Source: Todiramphus chloris collaris
Lineage: Eukaryota > Chordata > Aves > Coraciiformes > Alcedinidae
NCBI GenBank assembly: GCA_025345505.1
Contig: JANVCC010000040.1
Coordinates: 7,897,655-7,961,654, forward strand
Reading direction: 5' to 3'
DNA length: 64,000 bases
In this document: piece after piece, positions 46,121 to 61,100 of the stretch
Layout: the number at the start of each line of letters is the position of its first letter
How positions within the stretch are numbered: position 1 is the first letter of the stretch
Made by a program: the position numbers and the translations under genes
Notes under the pieces: model-generated
Database searches by the model: none
Told to the model about the DNA's origin: nothing
The model's input: the letters and a program-made list of their open reading frames with translations, nothing else

Positions 46121-49100
46121 TTACTTGTAAAATCTCCATCCTAGGTTGTGCTGATGTGTGGGCTTGAGGGGGAAGGTCAGCTGACCTGTGGTACAGGGTC
46201 CTGAGGGGTCAGGATGGGTGGTTTTAGGGCTTCTCCCAGCCTCTAAATTTCATGCTAGCTATTTGCATCAGCCATTTGCTACCCAAAATCCCTGAGTGTT
46301 GGCTCATTGCAGTTGTCCCTTGGTGGAGCGTGAGCATCAATGCCCAGTGGGTTTTCCTCCCTCAACACAAATTCTGTGGAGACTGCCAGAGTGCAAGAGG
46401 CAATGCGGGAGGTTTTTGCTGAGGGTAGTGTTCCTTGGAGTAGCCAATGCAATGAATTTGAGGCTCTAAGTAAACTTCTGGTACTTGAGTTGCTCTGCTT
46501 TGGGGTGCAATGTCTGGTTCATTGATGGTTTCCCAAGCTGAGGCCTGAGTAGAGTTGCTTGCCTCAGGCTCAGTTTCCCAGAAGGGACAGAAATGAGACC
46601 ATTAGAAATGGAGAGATGAGTTTATCATTGCTAATTAGTGATGAGACCAAGCTGGACTACAGTACTCAGCTCTGTATACACGGTGGCTGCTGTGCAAATT
46701 CCACGACATGGTCTGTAGTTGAGAGAACCTGTACTGGTCCTCCCAGCTCAGGAGAAGGTCTGGGGAGCTCCTTGGTGGTACGTGAAATTTCCAGATGGGT
46801 CACGGAAGTGTTTCACTTAGACATGAGTGATTGATGCTGTTGTGGGCACTCCTACCTGTTCATGAGTCATGAGGCAGTTGCCCAATATGCCCTCAGGGGA
46901 AAAAGCTGCTCGAACTGGTTTGTTCAGGAAGGAGCACCAAGAAGGCTTAGCTGGGAAAGGGTAGAGCAGGAGATGGATCTTCATCTCTCATGGATGGATC
47001 ACTGTTCTCAGCTGCAGCCCTGAGAAGGGTTGAGGAATGTTTGCAACCATTTCACTGACTCACTGGTCACCTGTGCCTTGTGTCATAAAAATGGAGTTTG
47101 CTGCCTTATGGACAAAACGATGCAGGATTGCTGCCAGCTTATTTCATTATGCTGGGCTGTAAACTGTGATTTTTCAGGAGTTACTGCACAAGGCCTTGTG
47201 CCATTAGGGCACAGCGAATCTCAGAGATGCTGCCAAGCAGAAGTGGAGAGGCCACAATATCACCAAAATTCACAAGGTTTGTTTCTGGTCCTGGCTTTCC
47301 CCCCATGGCATTGCCCAAAGTTCTTGGGGTCTGCAACTGCTGAGTTTATCCAGTGCTTCCATTCACCACCCTTCATTAGAGACAGAGATTTCCTACTTCA
47401 TGCTGAGGCTGGAAAGAGAGAAGTTATCGGTAACTGGAAGGTGTTCTGCTTAAATGGTTAGAGTAGTATAAGCACAGGATAAAAACTAAAAAGTGTATTT
47501 TTCTTTCATCTCACTAAAGTAAATCACAGCTGACTGGAGAACATAGTCTAAAATCACTAAGAGCTGAGCATCCACAAAAAATAAAGCACATGTCTTTAGT
47601 TAGCACAAAGCACTTATTTCTGTCCATAAGTAACAGATGCTAAGTTTTCACTCCTGCCTTCCTGACAGCAGCCTTGGTCTCTGTGAGACCCCCTCACCAA
47701 ATCTCCTGAGGACTGGGACAACAGCAACTTGGATCTTGTGATCCAACAGGAGCTTGGACTTGTGCAGTTAAGATGCTGAACAGGATGAATTAAAAATAAA
47801 AGGAATTTCTGACAACTGTGCCAGTGATAAAACTTGGAATAATTGTTTTAATTTCTGTGTGCTGGGGTGATAGGATGGGGGAGTGTGGCTCAGTCCCCAG
47901 CGCGGCAGGAGCAGCAGGGAGGTCACTGCCTGGACCGTGGTGTGAGCAAGAAATGCCTTGGGGGGAATTTGCAGCCCAGCTGTCTACTTCCCTTGCTGCC
48001 CTTTAAATTCAGGGATATTTAAAACAATCAAAATAAAACCAACCCCAACAATCCAACCAGTATACGTTTGAGTAGCAGCACAATCCCAGAAACGAGCTCT
48101 TTTGTTCGTACACACAGTAGGAGCTGGAATGTATGATTTATTTGTGTGAACTGGGGAAATCCTGGCCCATGTTGTTTTTAATGAGATGTTCTTACAAGCT
48201 GGTTTTTGTGCTGATGGCAAACCTGTGATACAAGCTGGTTCCAGCAGCTGTGCACACAAGGACTTGTGTGCTTTTTAATTCAACACAGGCATGCTATCAT
48301 GAAGAAAAGCCCTCCTTCCTAAAACTCTCCCAGGACCCCCCCTGCCCTCACCCACCTCCTAAACTTCTGTGACTCCCTTCATACTTCTCCTGCTCTGGTG
48401 GGAAAAACAAAGCGTCTTTGGTGACCTTCTACTTGTCCTAGTTCTTGGCTGAGAAGGAAAAATCTCTCCTCTACAGCTCTGATACAGATCTTGGTAGTTT
48501 CTCCTGCACAGGATCGATAGCTCAGATAAGTCGGGCATTGAGCTATACCCTGATGCTTGCACAAACCTACACTCTTCACCAGCCTACTGAGAAAATCTCA
48601 CTCTTGATTCAGCCAGATTGTATTTGGAGTGGTGCTGAGCTCTCCTAATCTCAACTGTTATCTTTCCATTGGCTTCTCCAGGGGCTGAGATTCCCATCCT
48701 GGTTCAGGATTAGTCCCCAGGGACTGTAACTGTCCCTGCTCTCTCTGACCAGGTGCTGGGTAGGTTACAAACGGGCACAATCATGGCACATGCCTAGATT
48801 TTAGCACACAGAGCGGGTTTGCTAATGAAGCGTTCTGTTAATGCAGGAGGAAATGGGTGGATATTAATGGCTCTCCTGCAGTTTGTCACTTTTCATGTGG
48901 GCTATTGGTGAAATAACGGTAAACTGAGGGGAAACAACAGAGGAGAAACAGAGGTTGGGAACAACCTGAAGTCAGGGGAAAACCCCCATATGGGCTGGGA
49001 GCAGAGAGATGCTATGTTTTAAGCTGAGATTTTTCCAGTAAGTTTGCCAGTATCCAAATGTTTCAGGAATTCTTCTCGGGCCTCACCAAGCTGGTTGTAG

Positions 49101-52100
49101 AAAAAGTTGTTCTGAGAATCAAAACATTACTTTAACACTTCCAAAATGAGCCATTTTGATTTTTCTTCTCAAATCTCTCACTTTACATTCCTTTCACTAG
49201 GAAACCTGCAGATTTGGAGGAAGGGGGGGAAAGAAGCACACCAAACCTCATACAGACCCAAACTGAGAGCAGAGCTATATAATTTTAGTCTAAGCAGAGT
49301 GTGTTTGATCCCTGAAAATTTTTCAACTTCTCTTTTCTACCTTTTCCTGCACACTTGCTTTCTTCTTAGGGATTGCAAATGAACAGTAATAATGGAATTG
49401 CTCTCCCTGCTGGGGATAAACTCCTCTGTTGCAGTGGTAATAGAGAGTTTATTGATGTTGGACCCAGCAGACCATTCAGCATGGACAGCACTTAGATGAA
49501 AAATGATGGTACGTTGTTCTGTGCTGAATCCAGCCAAATATTGTTATGTTCGTCTTGGACCAGCTCTGGGGAGGGGAGTCTTAATTACCCAGGTAGGTGT
49601 TCGTTTATTGGCTTCTGAAATTTAGCAGGGAATATAACCACTTAAAAGGCATTGCTCCTTTTGTAGCAGCAGCACTATGTGTGCTATCTGCAGTACAGAG
49701 AGGAGCAATGAGCAGGTACATGTATTTAATGAAGTGTATTAAATTTCCTATAAACAGCAGAATCTTTCATGGTGTTTTCTTTTGCCCTTTACAGATAGAG
49801 AGTTATGGTTTCTTTAAAGATGCAGTTATACAACAGCCTTTGGTACGGGGAAAGTCCAGGGGAGAACAGAGTGCACTTGAATTGATTTTGCTGTGAATTT
49901 AGAGAAAGCTTTGACCTTAAAGAGAATAGCATAGCTTTGCTCTGCCTGTTTGCACTTTGCATTGCTTAGTGATGTTCTCTAGTTCTCAGGATGTTATTTT
50001 GACATGCATTTCTAATAATCCTCTCTCTGTGCTTCAGTCTCTTCTCCATTCTGGCCCCCTCGCCCTCAGTCACTGCATTCCTGGCACGAGCAGTAGGCTG
50101 GGCTGTCCAAGAGCTGATAGACAAAACAATCCCATGTTCTCACCAATTTTAAACACAGGGAAAGAAGCTTTTCTTGAAGAAAAGAGCTACTCTGCTTTAA
50201 GTAGCATCTGAGTTTGATATCCCAAACATGAGACTCTTCTCCCAGAGAGCAAGGTTGGGAAAAGCTTTTTCTAAATAGACTCAGCAGCACTCTTTCTCTT
50301 TTTCACTGCTTCTCTTCCCCTCAACTCTGATGTAAAGAGTAATTTGGCTGACAGCTGGTGCCAGCCACCTATATCATGTATGATTAACACTCCTTGCACC
50401 CACTGGACCTGTTAGCACGATTTTCTGCCTGCAGTTCCAGGAGTGATGACCACATCGTGGGTATACCTGTGTCCCTGGGCAGGGGGAAATTCAGATTCTC
50501 CAAAAAACACTCTGAGGATAAAGGGGTTGCATGGGGCTGGTTTTACAGCTCCCCTTGAAGATATCAGCTTCCCTGCAGCTACCACAGCTAGCATGTGCTC
50601 ACTAGCATCTGTTGTGTGCTCTTATCAAAAGATTCAGCCCAAAGTTTGCTTCATCCTATTTACAAAGCAAAATTGGTGCTGCCAGAATTGGACCAAGCAA
50701 GTCCACAGGTGTGGGATCCTTCTGTGAGCACCCATCACAGCCCTCAGTGGAGCAGGTACAGGTAATCAGGCAGACACGGGGGGGATTTGATGCACATAGC
50801 TGCTTGAAGTGCAATTGAGAGATGTCCATCAGAGCATGGCTGCTGCTCCCTGGCTGGAACCCCATCAGCCAGGGCTGCTGGAGGGAGTGCAGCCCATGGG
50901 CAAAGGACTGCTTGGGCACTGGACAGGTATTTCCCTACCATGTCCCTGCCTCCCTTCTACCTTGGTGTGGGAGCAAGAGATTTTCCATATAGTCTGTTCC
51001 TACTGGAAGAGGATAGACTGATTTCAGTGTCTATGTTCAAGATCAATGCACCTAAGCAGAGATGCTTTTAATATCCAGCATTTGGTGCACGCTGTTTGGC
51101 CTTGTGTCTGCCTGCCTGAGGTGTTAATGTCACCATGGTCACTGTTTGTCCCCCTCACCACTGTCCTTCCCAGCTGGTGGAAGCTGCTTGCCTGCATCAT
51201 ACTCGTACCTCTTGCCTGCAAACAGGCTTCACGCTGCTGTGGGCACTGGTAAGAGTCATGAGCATGTGCAGAGCTCTTTGGATAAGCAATGTCAAGGACA
51301 AAAAATTATTTATTATGGCTAGGATTTTGTACAGGTGCTAAAATATGGGGATTTTGTAGAAGGTAAGGAAATGTTGGAAAACCTGGGTGAAAACACTGGG
51401 GTTTTTTTAATGTTCTAGTTTGGCAAAACTACTTTCCAGGCTGTTCTTGGAAAGAGTCACTTGGTGTGTGTTGCATGGGGCCATTGAAGCAAGCCAGGCT
51501 CAGCTGGGCTTCTGGTTTGGAGTGATGGCACAGCACTTCTCAAACAGGGGTAAAGAAACTCTAAAGGGCCTGCAACTGGTGATGCTTTCTCCTTCTGGGA
51601 TGCCCTGAGCCATCCCCTGGGTCAGTTTTCATGCCCCAAAGCAGCTGACTTTGAGGATCTGTCCTAATGTTTCTGCAGACTTCCAGAAAAGCGATTCAGA
51701 CAGATCTCTCCCAGTGCTCAAAGTGGAACCATGAGTCCTGTGGATGTTGCTGTCACGAGCGAGAGTCACGGCAGAGCCTCGGGAAGGGTCTGTACGCAGC
51801 CTCTGAGCAGCTCCGTCTGCCGCTGGCATGTTCATAACTTCAAAGGCAGGAACTGAGAGGTTTCTCAGAGCCTTGGCTTTGTTATTCATCTTCTCCGATG
51901 CTCATAAATTATCAACAAACAACCTCAGCTATCAAGTCGGTGAGGAGGACTGGGTAATTATGTTTGTGGTTCAAAATGAGGGTTGTCAATTTTAATTAGG
52001 GAAAGCTGAGGGCACAGGGAATTTTTAATGTCACTACCTAAACTCACGAGTGCTGCACAGAAAGTAATCGTAAATGCAAAATTAATCTGGGCTTGGTAGG

Positions 52101-55100
52101 GAGTGCATGGGGTACTCCTTTTCCTCCTATTTTATTATTTTGTTCTCTTTGAAGCGAATTATAGTGATACAATTGATGATGGGTTTGCTTTTCATTGCAA
52201 TGAAAAAAAGCTATAGGCATGTACCAGAGGGGCTGGGTGATTTCAAGGGGAATAGGATTTGTAAAGCCCAGGAATCACTAATGTTTAGAGATTTCTCAGG
52301 TATGAATTTCAGAAGCAAGCCCACTACCTGAGTGGCATTGCTCTCTGGGGCTCTGGTATCAGCAAAGCAGTCTTGAGCTGTTACCTGTCCTGCCAGTGCT
52401 GATGTCCATGCCCAGGCCTGCAGGTTTTCTCTTGTCCTGGTGCTCTGCCCTAGGACAGGCAGGATTTGGGCTTTGTACCCTTCCTAGGCAGAGCTCAGCA
52501 GTGTGTAAGAAGAAGCTTAAAAAAGGCAAAATGAATTGAATTGTGAATCTCCCCTGGTGTGTGATTAGTGGGAGTCATTTTGTGCTTTTTGTGTTCCTAT
52601 AGATATACCCCTCTGTGGTGAGGGTGACACCAGAGCACATCCCCAGGGATGATGGAGGGGGAAGGGGGTGCTGGGCTGTTGTTGCATGGCAAAGGGCTTC
52701 TCCCCTGCATAGAGAGAAACACTGGGGAGCATTGGTCCCATTGTACCTGTTCCTTCTAAAATCAAGGGAGCTTCATCCTTTAATGTCACCAGCAGCCAGA
52801 GGGGCTGTCTGTGTGATTGCAGTTATCTGAAGAGCTGGGAAATGTCAGCCCATCATAGGGAGGGTGGGTTAAGTTTTAATCAGCAGGACAGTTACCGCTC
52901 CTAATTTTTTTTTTTTTTTTCCATTTAGACAGGATTTGCTGCATTGCATGTGATCTTGTGAATATTTATAATGAGAATTTTTTTTTTCATGCTGCTTCTG
53001 TGATTAACCAATTTGGTACTTGCCAAGGACATGCACAATGAAGGTTAAAATGAAAAAGCCCAGTCCTTTCTTGGTGTTATCCTTTGAGCACTAGCAGAAT
53101 TGTGTCAGGCGTGATTATGGGCTCTGCACATTCACTACGAAGGGTTTTTCCTCAGACAGACAACACTACCTTTCTTCAGGTCTGCTTGGTACCAGCAAAG
53201 CCAGATCCAAAATATTTCCAAGACAGCAGAAAGATGTTGTAGAGAGCTTATATCAGGCTCGAAGTGAGTCAAGTGCCGCAAATGATCTCCCATTCTCTCA
53301 TATCCCAGATGCAGGCAAGTAGTTGGCAACTATAGTAGTTGTCAAAAAGAAAAATTAAAAAAAGCAATTATTTTTTAATATTACAAACTTTCATTACAGT
53401 AAGAATATGCTAAATCCCTATTTGGGAATACTTCGGATTGCTTGGCTAATGCTGGCAGGGAAGATGAGATTTTACAGCAGGTTACGTGTCACTGGCTGGA
53501 TTCACAGCCCTGCTGACAGCCTGGTGATGCAAAAGCAAAGCCAGTCTAGATCAGCAGGCAAATGAAAGTCTCTTGGTTGCCCCTTATTGCCATGGCATGT
53601 TAAGTGGTCCTAAGTCAACCAATAAATGCAAGGACCAACTCTGATCTCAGTTATAGTAGTAAAAATTGAGCATAATTTTACTGCCATTGACAGACTCAAT
53701 ATTTCACCATTTTTGCAGATTGACAAGGATTTGGGTGGATCCAAAAAAGCCCCCACACCTCCATGTGGTGGAATGAGCTGGTGTCAGCCCTTCCTGTCTG
53801 TGCAAACTGAAGACAAGTGCAGAGGGTTAACTAGACCTCTGCTCTGACTCTGCCTCCAGCCTTGCAATCTCCCGTGAAAATCCCTGCCTTAATGCTGGTA
53901 AAGACAACAGATTTGTTCCTGTCACAGCCCCTGCAAAATCTTGTGGTGGGAGTTTCCAGGTGCTAGCCACATGGTTGGTTAAGGTCAGAAATTAAGGGAG
54001 GAAACAAGAGGAGCTTGTGATCCCACCTGTAGTTCTCTGGGGCACTTGTAGTCACAGAGCTCCCTTGGATGCTCGCTCTGTGATTCTGGAACTCTGGAAA
54101 GTGTCTGTGATCTGGGAGCACAACTCGGAGGATGTTTTTGCCAGGTAGGGTGACCCAAACCTCATTGACATATCGTGCCCAAATCAGGCTCTGGAGATAT
54201 CTGCCTCACTGTCTCTTATGAATTCATCTTCTCTCACTGCGGTTAGTGATTTGCCACCAGGCTCAAGGAATGGGGATATTTGTATCAAGGAAAGGCACAG
54301 GCAGGCTGAATAGCTGCTGTGCAGCGTGTTCATGTAGCACCATACCTAGTGCCAGCTCTTTAACTGTTTGACACTCCAGCATTTGGAGGAAAAACGTGCA
54401 CATGTGAAGTACACTCCTGGGAGCCTCCAAGTTGGTGATTGTTTCTGCAAATTGCAGCCAACTGTGCTTCAAGCTTTGCTGTGATTTGGGGACAGGAGGT
54501 CAAAGTCTGGCAATGAAACCATTTGGCCCCAAGGTTTAGAGACAGTAGAATCTTGAGGACATGATTAACGTGCAGTTACTTGGCTCCTATTTATTATCCT
54601 AGCTGAATACAACCAAGCCAGTTCCTTGTATCAGAAGATCTGGCCTGTTTGTGGGTTTATTCTGTCGTGAATAGACAAGCTGTGGGATACTGTCCTGTAA
54701 ATTGTTTGGTGCCCTCAATTATTTCTCTCCAGGAGCCTTCTTTGTTCAGCCTGCTTCCCAGGCGAGTGCCTGGCATCATCTGGAGGGCAAAAAGTACTGT
54801 TGTTCATCTGCACCGTGGTGGAGAGCTTGTAAACTGTCTGGCTGCAAATAGAATAGAGAATGGTAATTAAAATGTGCTCTCAGAACACAGAAAGAGGCTG
54901 CAGACAAGTATTTATCAGCTCCTAGGACTTCAACAGGCTGGTAAAACATCAAAGCCTATTTAAAACAACAGCTTAATTAAATGGTGCTATGGTTTTAACC
55001 TTTCCTAGGAAAATTGCTGGCTTATTTCCTCTAAAGCATGCATTTGGAAAGGGAAGGACAAGAACATGTATAGAGAAAAATTTGGGTTACTGGCCAAAAA

Positions 55101-58100
55101 TACCCAAAAATTGCAGTCAAGGGATAAAGTGCTCGACTGGGCTTCAGGAGAATGGCCCCTGTCCTGCTGCTGGCTGCTTCCCCAGGTCCCCCCCGGTCTC
55201 TGCATCCTCTTTGTCTGTGGAGAGAGAAAATTAAATGAGGGCTGGTTTGCAAAGAGCAGAGCTGCAAGGAGGCACCTGATACTTCTCTTCTTCCCATGGA
55301 TCCTTGCTCACCTGGGTAGCATTGTCTGCTACTAAGGCCTATGGGATGAGTTTGTCTAAAATGAGGGTTATAAGGGTAAATGGCAAACAAATGGGGCTGA
55401 GCCTGCAGTAAGACAGGGCGCAGGAGAACACGGTGCCTTCCAGTCACTGGCCTGGTGCTATTCTGTCCTCCCCCCCAGAGCTGTGCCAGGCACAGTCCAA
55501 ACAGTGTTAAATCACAAGGCAGTCCCCTGCTTTCTTGAGACCAAGGTGACTGAGGGGTAGCAAGGCTTCATGAGCTGGATTTTGAAAATGCTCATGAGCC
55601 ACAAATTGATGCTGGCTTATTTCTGTGCACCCAGAAATGCTTCTCTGTGTTTCTCTGAGAGCTGTTCAGTGGGCTGCTCTGCAGAGAGTCACCTATGGAC
55701 AGGGATCTCTGTCAAACCAAGCGAAGGGTCTGACCTCAGCTTCTGCAGCCCAATGTGGCTTATTTTTGGAGTGTGACACAAGTGTGGCAGGGGACGTTGT
55801 GCTCTGGAGCAGCCTGTATGTCCAAGGAGACTGTGCCAGTCAGAGGTGATGTCCGGCTGTGAGCACCCCGGCAGGGACTAGCTAATCATGCCTCGGTGCA
55901 GTCCTTTGAGAGCTTTTGGTCCTTGTTATGAAGCTGTTCCCAAAGATGAGTGTAAAGAACCGTAAGCGCCTTCCTCCCTGTCTGTTTGCATTTGTGGGAT
56001 CTGACCTACTTCTTGTTTTTTATAACACAAAAGCCTCCCTTATTTTCTGACTTTGCAGCAAGCTACTGCAGGAGTGCTCAGGGCCTGGGGGCCATCACCA
56101 GCTCCAGGAGAGAATCCTGGCCTCTACAACCACAATAAGCTTCACCTTAGAGAAGCTGACCCCAGGGAAGGAAGGCAGTTTTTGGGGTGGCTGATGCATA
56201 TATCCATGCATAGCAACCAGGATGTGTTCCCAGCCCTTCTGCTCCAACCTCCCCCTCCTTACACCTGAGCTCAGAGATGTTCCTCCTGTGGTCGGGGCTA
56301 TCAGGGCTCAGGTGTTGCTGCCTTTGTGCAAAACCTAACGATGTGAAAACCCTCAGCAAGAAATTCTACAAAATCATACTTCTTGTGACCACAGCCTCTA
56401 CCAGTTTCCAAAAGGGCAGGGATGGTTAAACCACTGTGGGGCAGGGAGCCTCTTCTCAGTCCCTGCACAGCATCACTTGACATGGCAATACTGCAGTTAA
56501 AACAAGAGGTGAAATGGAAGTGCAGAAGCCACTCCTTGTGTGGGCTGCACCCAGGCTGACTGTGCCTTGGTGCCAGGCAGCAGCATGCTGGTCCTCTGTC
56601 TGCAGCACCAGCGTCCCATGGGTGTGGATGTCAGTGGCTGCAGCAGCCCCCAGGGGGAGACCAGTCTTTTCTTTGAGGACATACAGAAATGGAGCCATTT
56701 CTATGCTAGGAATTGTGATGGACACAGTTGGGCTGTGGTGAGGAGCCCCAAAGGACTTTGCAGAAACCTTTTGCTTTCCCCCTCTACTCATCCCACCAGC
56801 AATCCAAGGCTGTTTCTTCCCAGGGGAGAAACAGACATTATGAGCTCAGGAAAAGACACACAGGATGCTCTGAGGATTTTGGAAAGACTGAGCTTGAACA
56901 GAGAGGAAACATTAATACATGTTCTTTCCCCTCGTAAATATTTCTTCAAAAGACACTGCAGCTATCTGGGATGCTCCTACACAACAGCAAGTCATAAATG
57001 ATGGCTTTCTTCAAGCAGAGTAGACTGGAAGCTCAGTTAAATACATCAAATTAACTGTCAGAATAATCTTCCAGGACCTGATGAGCCTAAAGATTAAACA
57101 GCATGTTATTTCTTCTCTATGCTTTTTTTATCTTAGCAAAAGGGATTTACAGTAGATTCCAAAATCCATATTTTAAATGAATTGCAAATAGTTTTTGTAG
57201 ACTTGGCCCATATGAAAAGGATTATTACCCAAAACAACCCCTCTGTCAGGGGTAATGTAAGTTAAAGAGAAACGTGAATGTAAATAAATGTAAAGACTGT
57301 ATAGTGAATTCTGCAGGGGGCATGTTTATTTTTCTCTTTGATTCTCCAAACCTGGCTTCCTATGCAATTAAAGGGTCTAGCTCTTCATTGAAAAACATAT
57401 GATAATTTCTTTTTTTTTTGTCATCGGTAAATATTTGGTCTGAAACTGTTTAAACATAAGCTTTCAATAATCTTTGTTTTGCTTTTTTCCTGTTCCCTGG
57501 CTGATCCTTGGTTTGAATTTCCATAGACTAAAAATACATGATTTTGTTTGAAGAGCTTAGATAATCTTGTTCATTTTGCTGTTTATCTATTACCAGGAAA
57601 GTCTAATCCTTCTTTGACTGATGTTCAGTGTCACGTAGCTAAACAGTGATACAGGATATACAGCAGGGAGTTATTCTTAACCACGTTCTTCAGGTACCTG
57701 AAGCCACTGCTGACATAGCGCATCCACCAATATTAAATTGTATCACCCTAACAAAACCTACTGCTGCAGGTCAGGAGCAAAAATGTTAACAAATAGATGC
57801 AAAAAGGTGATAAAGGGCAGAAATGGAAGAGGATATTAGGAGGCACAGGGCAAAGAGAGATTGGTAGCAGTCAATCCTGATTTTCAAGATAACAACGTGA
57901 CTCTGAGGCACCATTCCCCACATTGTTCAGGCTTGAACACTGACAGGAAAGGAGGGCGAGTGCCCAACCTGTGATATTTATCTAGGGCTCTGGATTTCAG
58001 CTTCCCTTCTAGGATGTTTTGTGGGGAACAGCTAGTCATTTCTTTAAATAAATTAAAGACCTGTAAAAGAAGCAGGGAGAGGTAAAGAAAGCCAATGTTT

Positions 58101-61100
58101 CTAAAGGCCCTCCCCATTTACTGGGCTTGTGGATGTTCATGTCAAAGTTAAAAAGTAACATTAATTACAGGCATCTAGAAAGAGCCATAATCATCTCTCA
58201 TTCATGGTGACAGGATGACATCTCCCATTTGGCTGGTTCAGCATTACCATTAGCAATCTCAGGAGCTCAGGCTACAATCCTAACTATTTCTGACAACCTC
58301 GAGAGATGAGTTTGACACTTTGGATGTATGTGTGTGGAAGGAGAAATGGTATGGTAGTGCAGGTATGTGTTAGGGCCTTCCATAGACAAAGACCAAACAG
58401 GTATTTTCATTCTGAGCAATATTTAGTTTGGATAAAAGGGGGAAATTAGCATAAAAGAAGAAAGCAAAGGTGGGTTACCCTGTGTGCCCTCAGTACAGCT
58501 TGTATATAGATTCACCACTATGTCCAGAGTCCCATTAAGGTAGATGCTGTACATGCCTAGTGACATTAAACTCCTCCACATAGTCAACAGATGAAGTATA
58601 TGATAAGCTATTAAACTGTGGCAACTCATTTGTGCATCTTATTCTTGCTCAGTCCCTTCTTTTTGATGGAGTAGGGTCATGTGCTGCCCAGTGGCTGATT
58701 AACCTGTCCAGAAGGGACCTCCTTGGAGCCTGAACTTCATATTTTGCTGCTGGAAATCTCCTTATGGATTTTCTTGTTTCCAGGATGAAATACTTGTTTG
58801 GAAAAAAAATAAAAACTACTAGCTGTTGAGAACTGGTCTGTTTGTACCTCTACATGTATGATGTTATGATTGTTATCAAAATCTTGCTTGAGAGTGCCTA
58901 AATCGAGTAATTTGGATGGGAGGGCAGCAGGGGCAGGAAGACCAGAGTCAAATAATGCACTCAGCATGCTGAGACTCACCAGGTCAGGGCTGGTAAGCAC
59001 CCATGTGAAGGCTAACAGCCAGCCAGTATCACAGTTCTGTGTAAAGCAGGGCATCAATGTCAGATCTTTTTTGTCTGGTTAGGGTTCCCCCCCCTGCCCC
59101 AGATATCAGTCTCTTGGAGAGTTGGCATATCTCATCCTCCCTGGCTCTGGCTTCTCTGTGTGTCTGCATGAAGCAGGCCCACGGGCTCCTGCTCAGCTCA
59201 GAGCTATGCGGGAATGAGGAGACCCTGCCTACATTGCTGCAGAGCATACAAGGAATGCAGCACCTTTGTTGCTTTTGATTACTAATGTGTCATCAGAGAT
59301 GAGCCATTTACCTGTGAAATTTGCTAATGACATGTTATATTAATAGTAGCAGAAATGAAGAATAAGGAAGAAAAACAAAACAACAAAAAAATCCCCATCC
59401 AACCCTCAGCTAAATAATCTAAGGAGTGGCTCTTCTGATCATCTTGCTACAGACTAGATCAATAGCAACATCCGAACGAAGCCAGGAGAGTGGCTCTGAG
59501 CCCAGAGCTCTGCAGCACTGGCAGCATTCACAGCCCTTATCATGGTTTATTACACAAATGTTTTCCCTGCACATCACAAGGTTCCTGGCTGGCTAATATA
59601 CAACCATTGTCGAAATAAATATTTTGTTAATTTTTTTTTCTTGCTAGAGGAGAGATCAAGCAGTAACTCTTCGCTGCCACTGGGAAAGAATATGCAAAAG
59701 GTCAGGCTCACATTAGACACTGAATACAGACAGAAAAGGCAATGTGTGCTCATTCTGCCCTTTGGGCAGATGATAGACCTTGCAAAGTTTGGTGTGTGAA
59801 GTATCTTTTTTTTTTTTTTTATACTTAAGGAATAATGTTTGCAATCTGGACTCTTTGAGCAAGTTGGTAAGAATCTCTGCTGGGTCTTGACATGAGATTT
59901 CTAACTAGCATGATGAATTTCTTTGTTTGTTGTGTTTATTTTTCTCCCTCAACTGAACCAGTCTCATAGTGTTTATTGTGTAGTTCATTATTTATACTGC
60001 AGCATTCAGCTGCCCTCATCGGATCAGCTCCCTCTGTGCAAACACACAGTGGGAAAGTCCCTTCTCTAAAGAGCTTTAGCCACTGGTGCTAATTAGAAGA
60101 CAAAGGTTCCTGCTGCTCTCTCCTACTTTGTTCTCTGTCACAATAAGAGGCAGTTTGTTTTCCATGATGTCCTGAGAGACGATGGGATTGTAGCTCCCTT
60201 GGGTCTTTTGAAAAGAGCCAGCTCCTCGAGGGTGCAGGTTCAGAGCTGTTGGTGGAGGATTTGTCCATTCTGTGAACAGAAGAAGATTTGCAAAATACTC
60301 CTTTCCTGTAAGACGCTGAAGTCTTAGCGTGTCATTGTTTCTTGTAACGTAAAATAAATCTCTTGGCCATAGGAAGTTATCATCCAGGTGCCTTTATGTT
60401 AGGCAACCAAAGACACCTGGCTGTTCTTGACAGGAATGCTGCAGGAGGTAAGGTCGTGGTAACATTCTCCAAACACACTGCATTGACTTTGAGGAATTGA
60501 AAGGCCTTTAGCTGCAATTTCATCTTCCATCTTTCTTTATCTTGGAGCTTTCCAGTCTCTATATGAGAAGATATGAAGAAATGGTTTCCCACGTTCCAAA
60601 TTATTACACAAGGGGAGAATGATATATCATGAAAGTTAAAATGATTTATAGCATAGAACGCTCCAAAGGATACACAACACAGGGAATGAGAGAACCGCTG
60701 GAACAGTCTTTTGGCAGTACATGAAAGCCCAGTAATGGTCTTGGAAATGTATTGATTCAGGGATTAGCATGAAAGGCAGCCAGCTAGGATACTTTGTTCT
60801 GGTTTGGGTGGCATCACTGGAAACCTTGAGGAAGGTCAGTAGGTCCCATTGACTCTCAGTCATTCCTGCTGAAAGTTGGGTAAGAAGTAAAGACCTTGTG
60901 GAGGAACAGATGCTGCATCCACACTTACTGTTCCATGGAAAATTCTTTTCATTTGTTTGAGCAGCTGTTGTTCTCCAGTGAATCTTCCACTTTACCATAT
61001 TCAAATGCAAGATGGCTAAGTAACTGTACTTATTTCAAATGATGGTTAAAGATAAATTAAAATTTAAATACATAATTCTATTGCCACTGAAATGGTACAA

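Noticed and set aside
48359-48648. Three overlapping open frames on both strands
   Set aside because: Simultaneous openness in three frames suggests a low stop density by composition and not coding. No homologue was recognised.
60636-61010. 124-codon - strand open frame
   Set aside because: No known domain, Cys/Trp-rich composition typical of random frames, and no supporting splice or start context.
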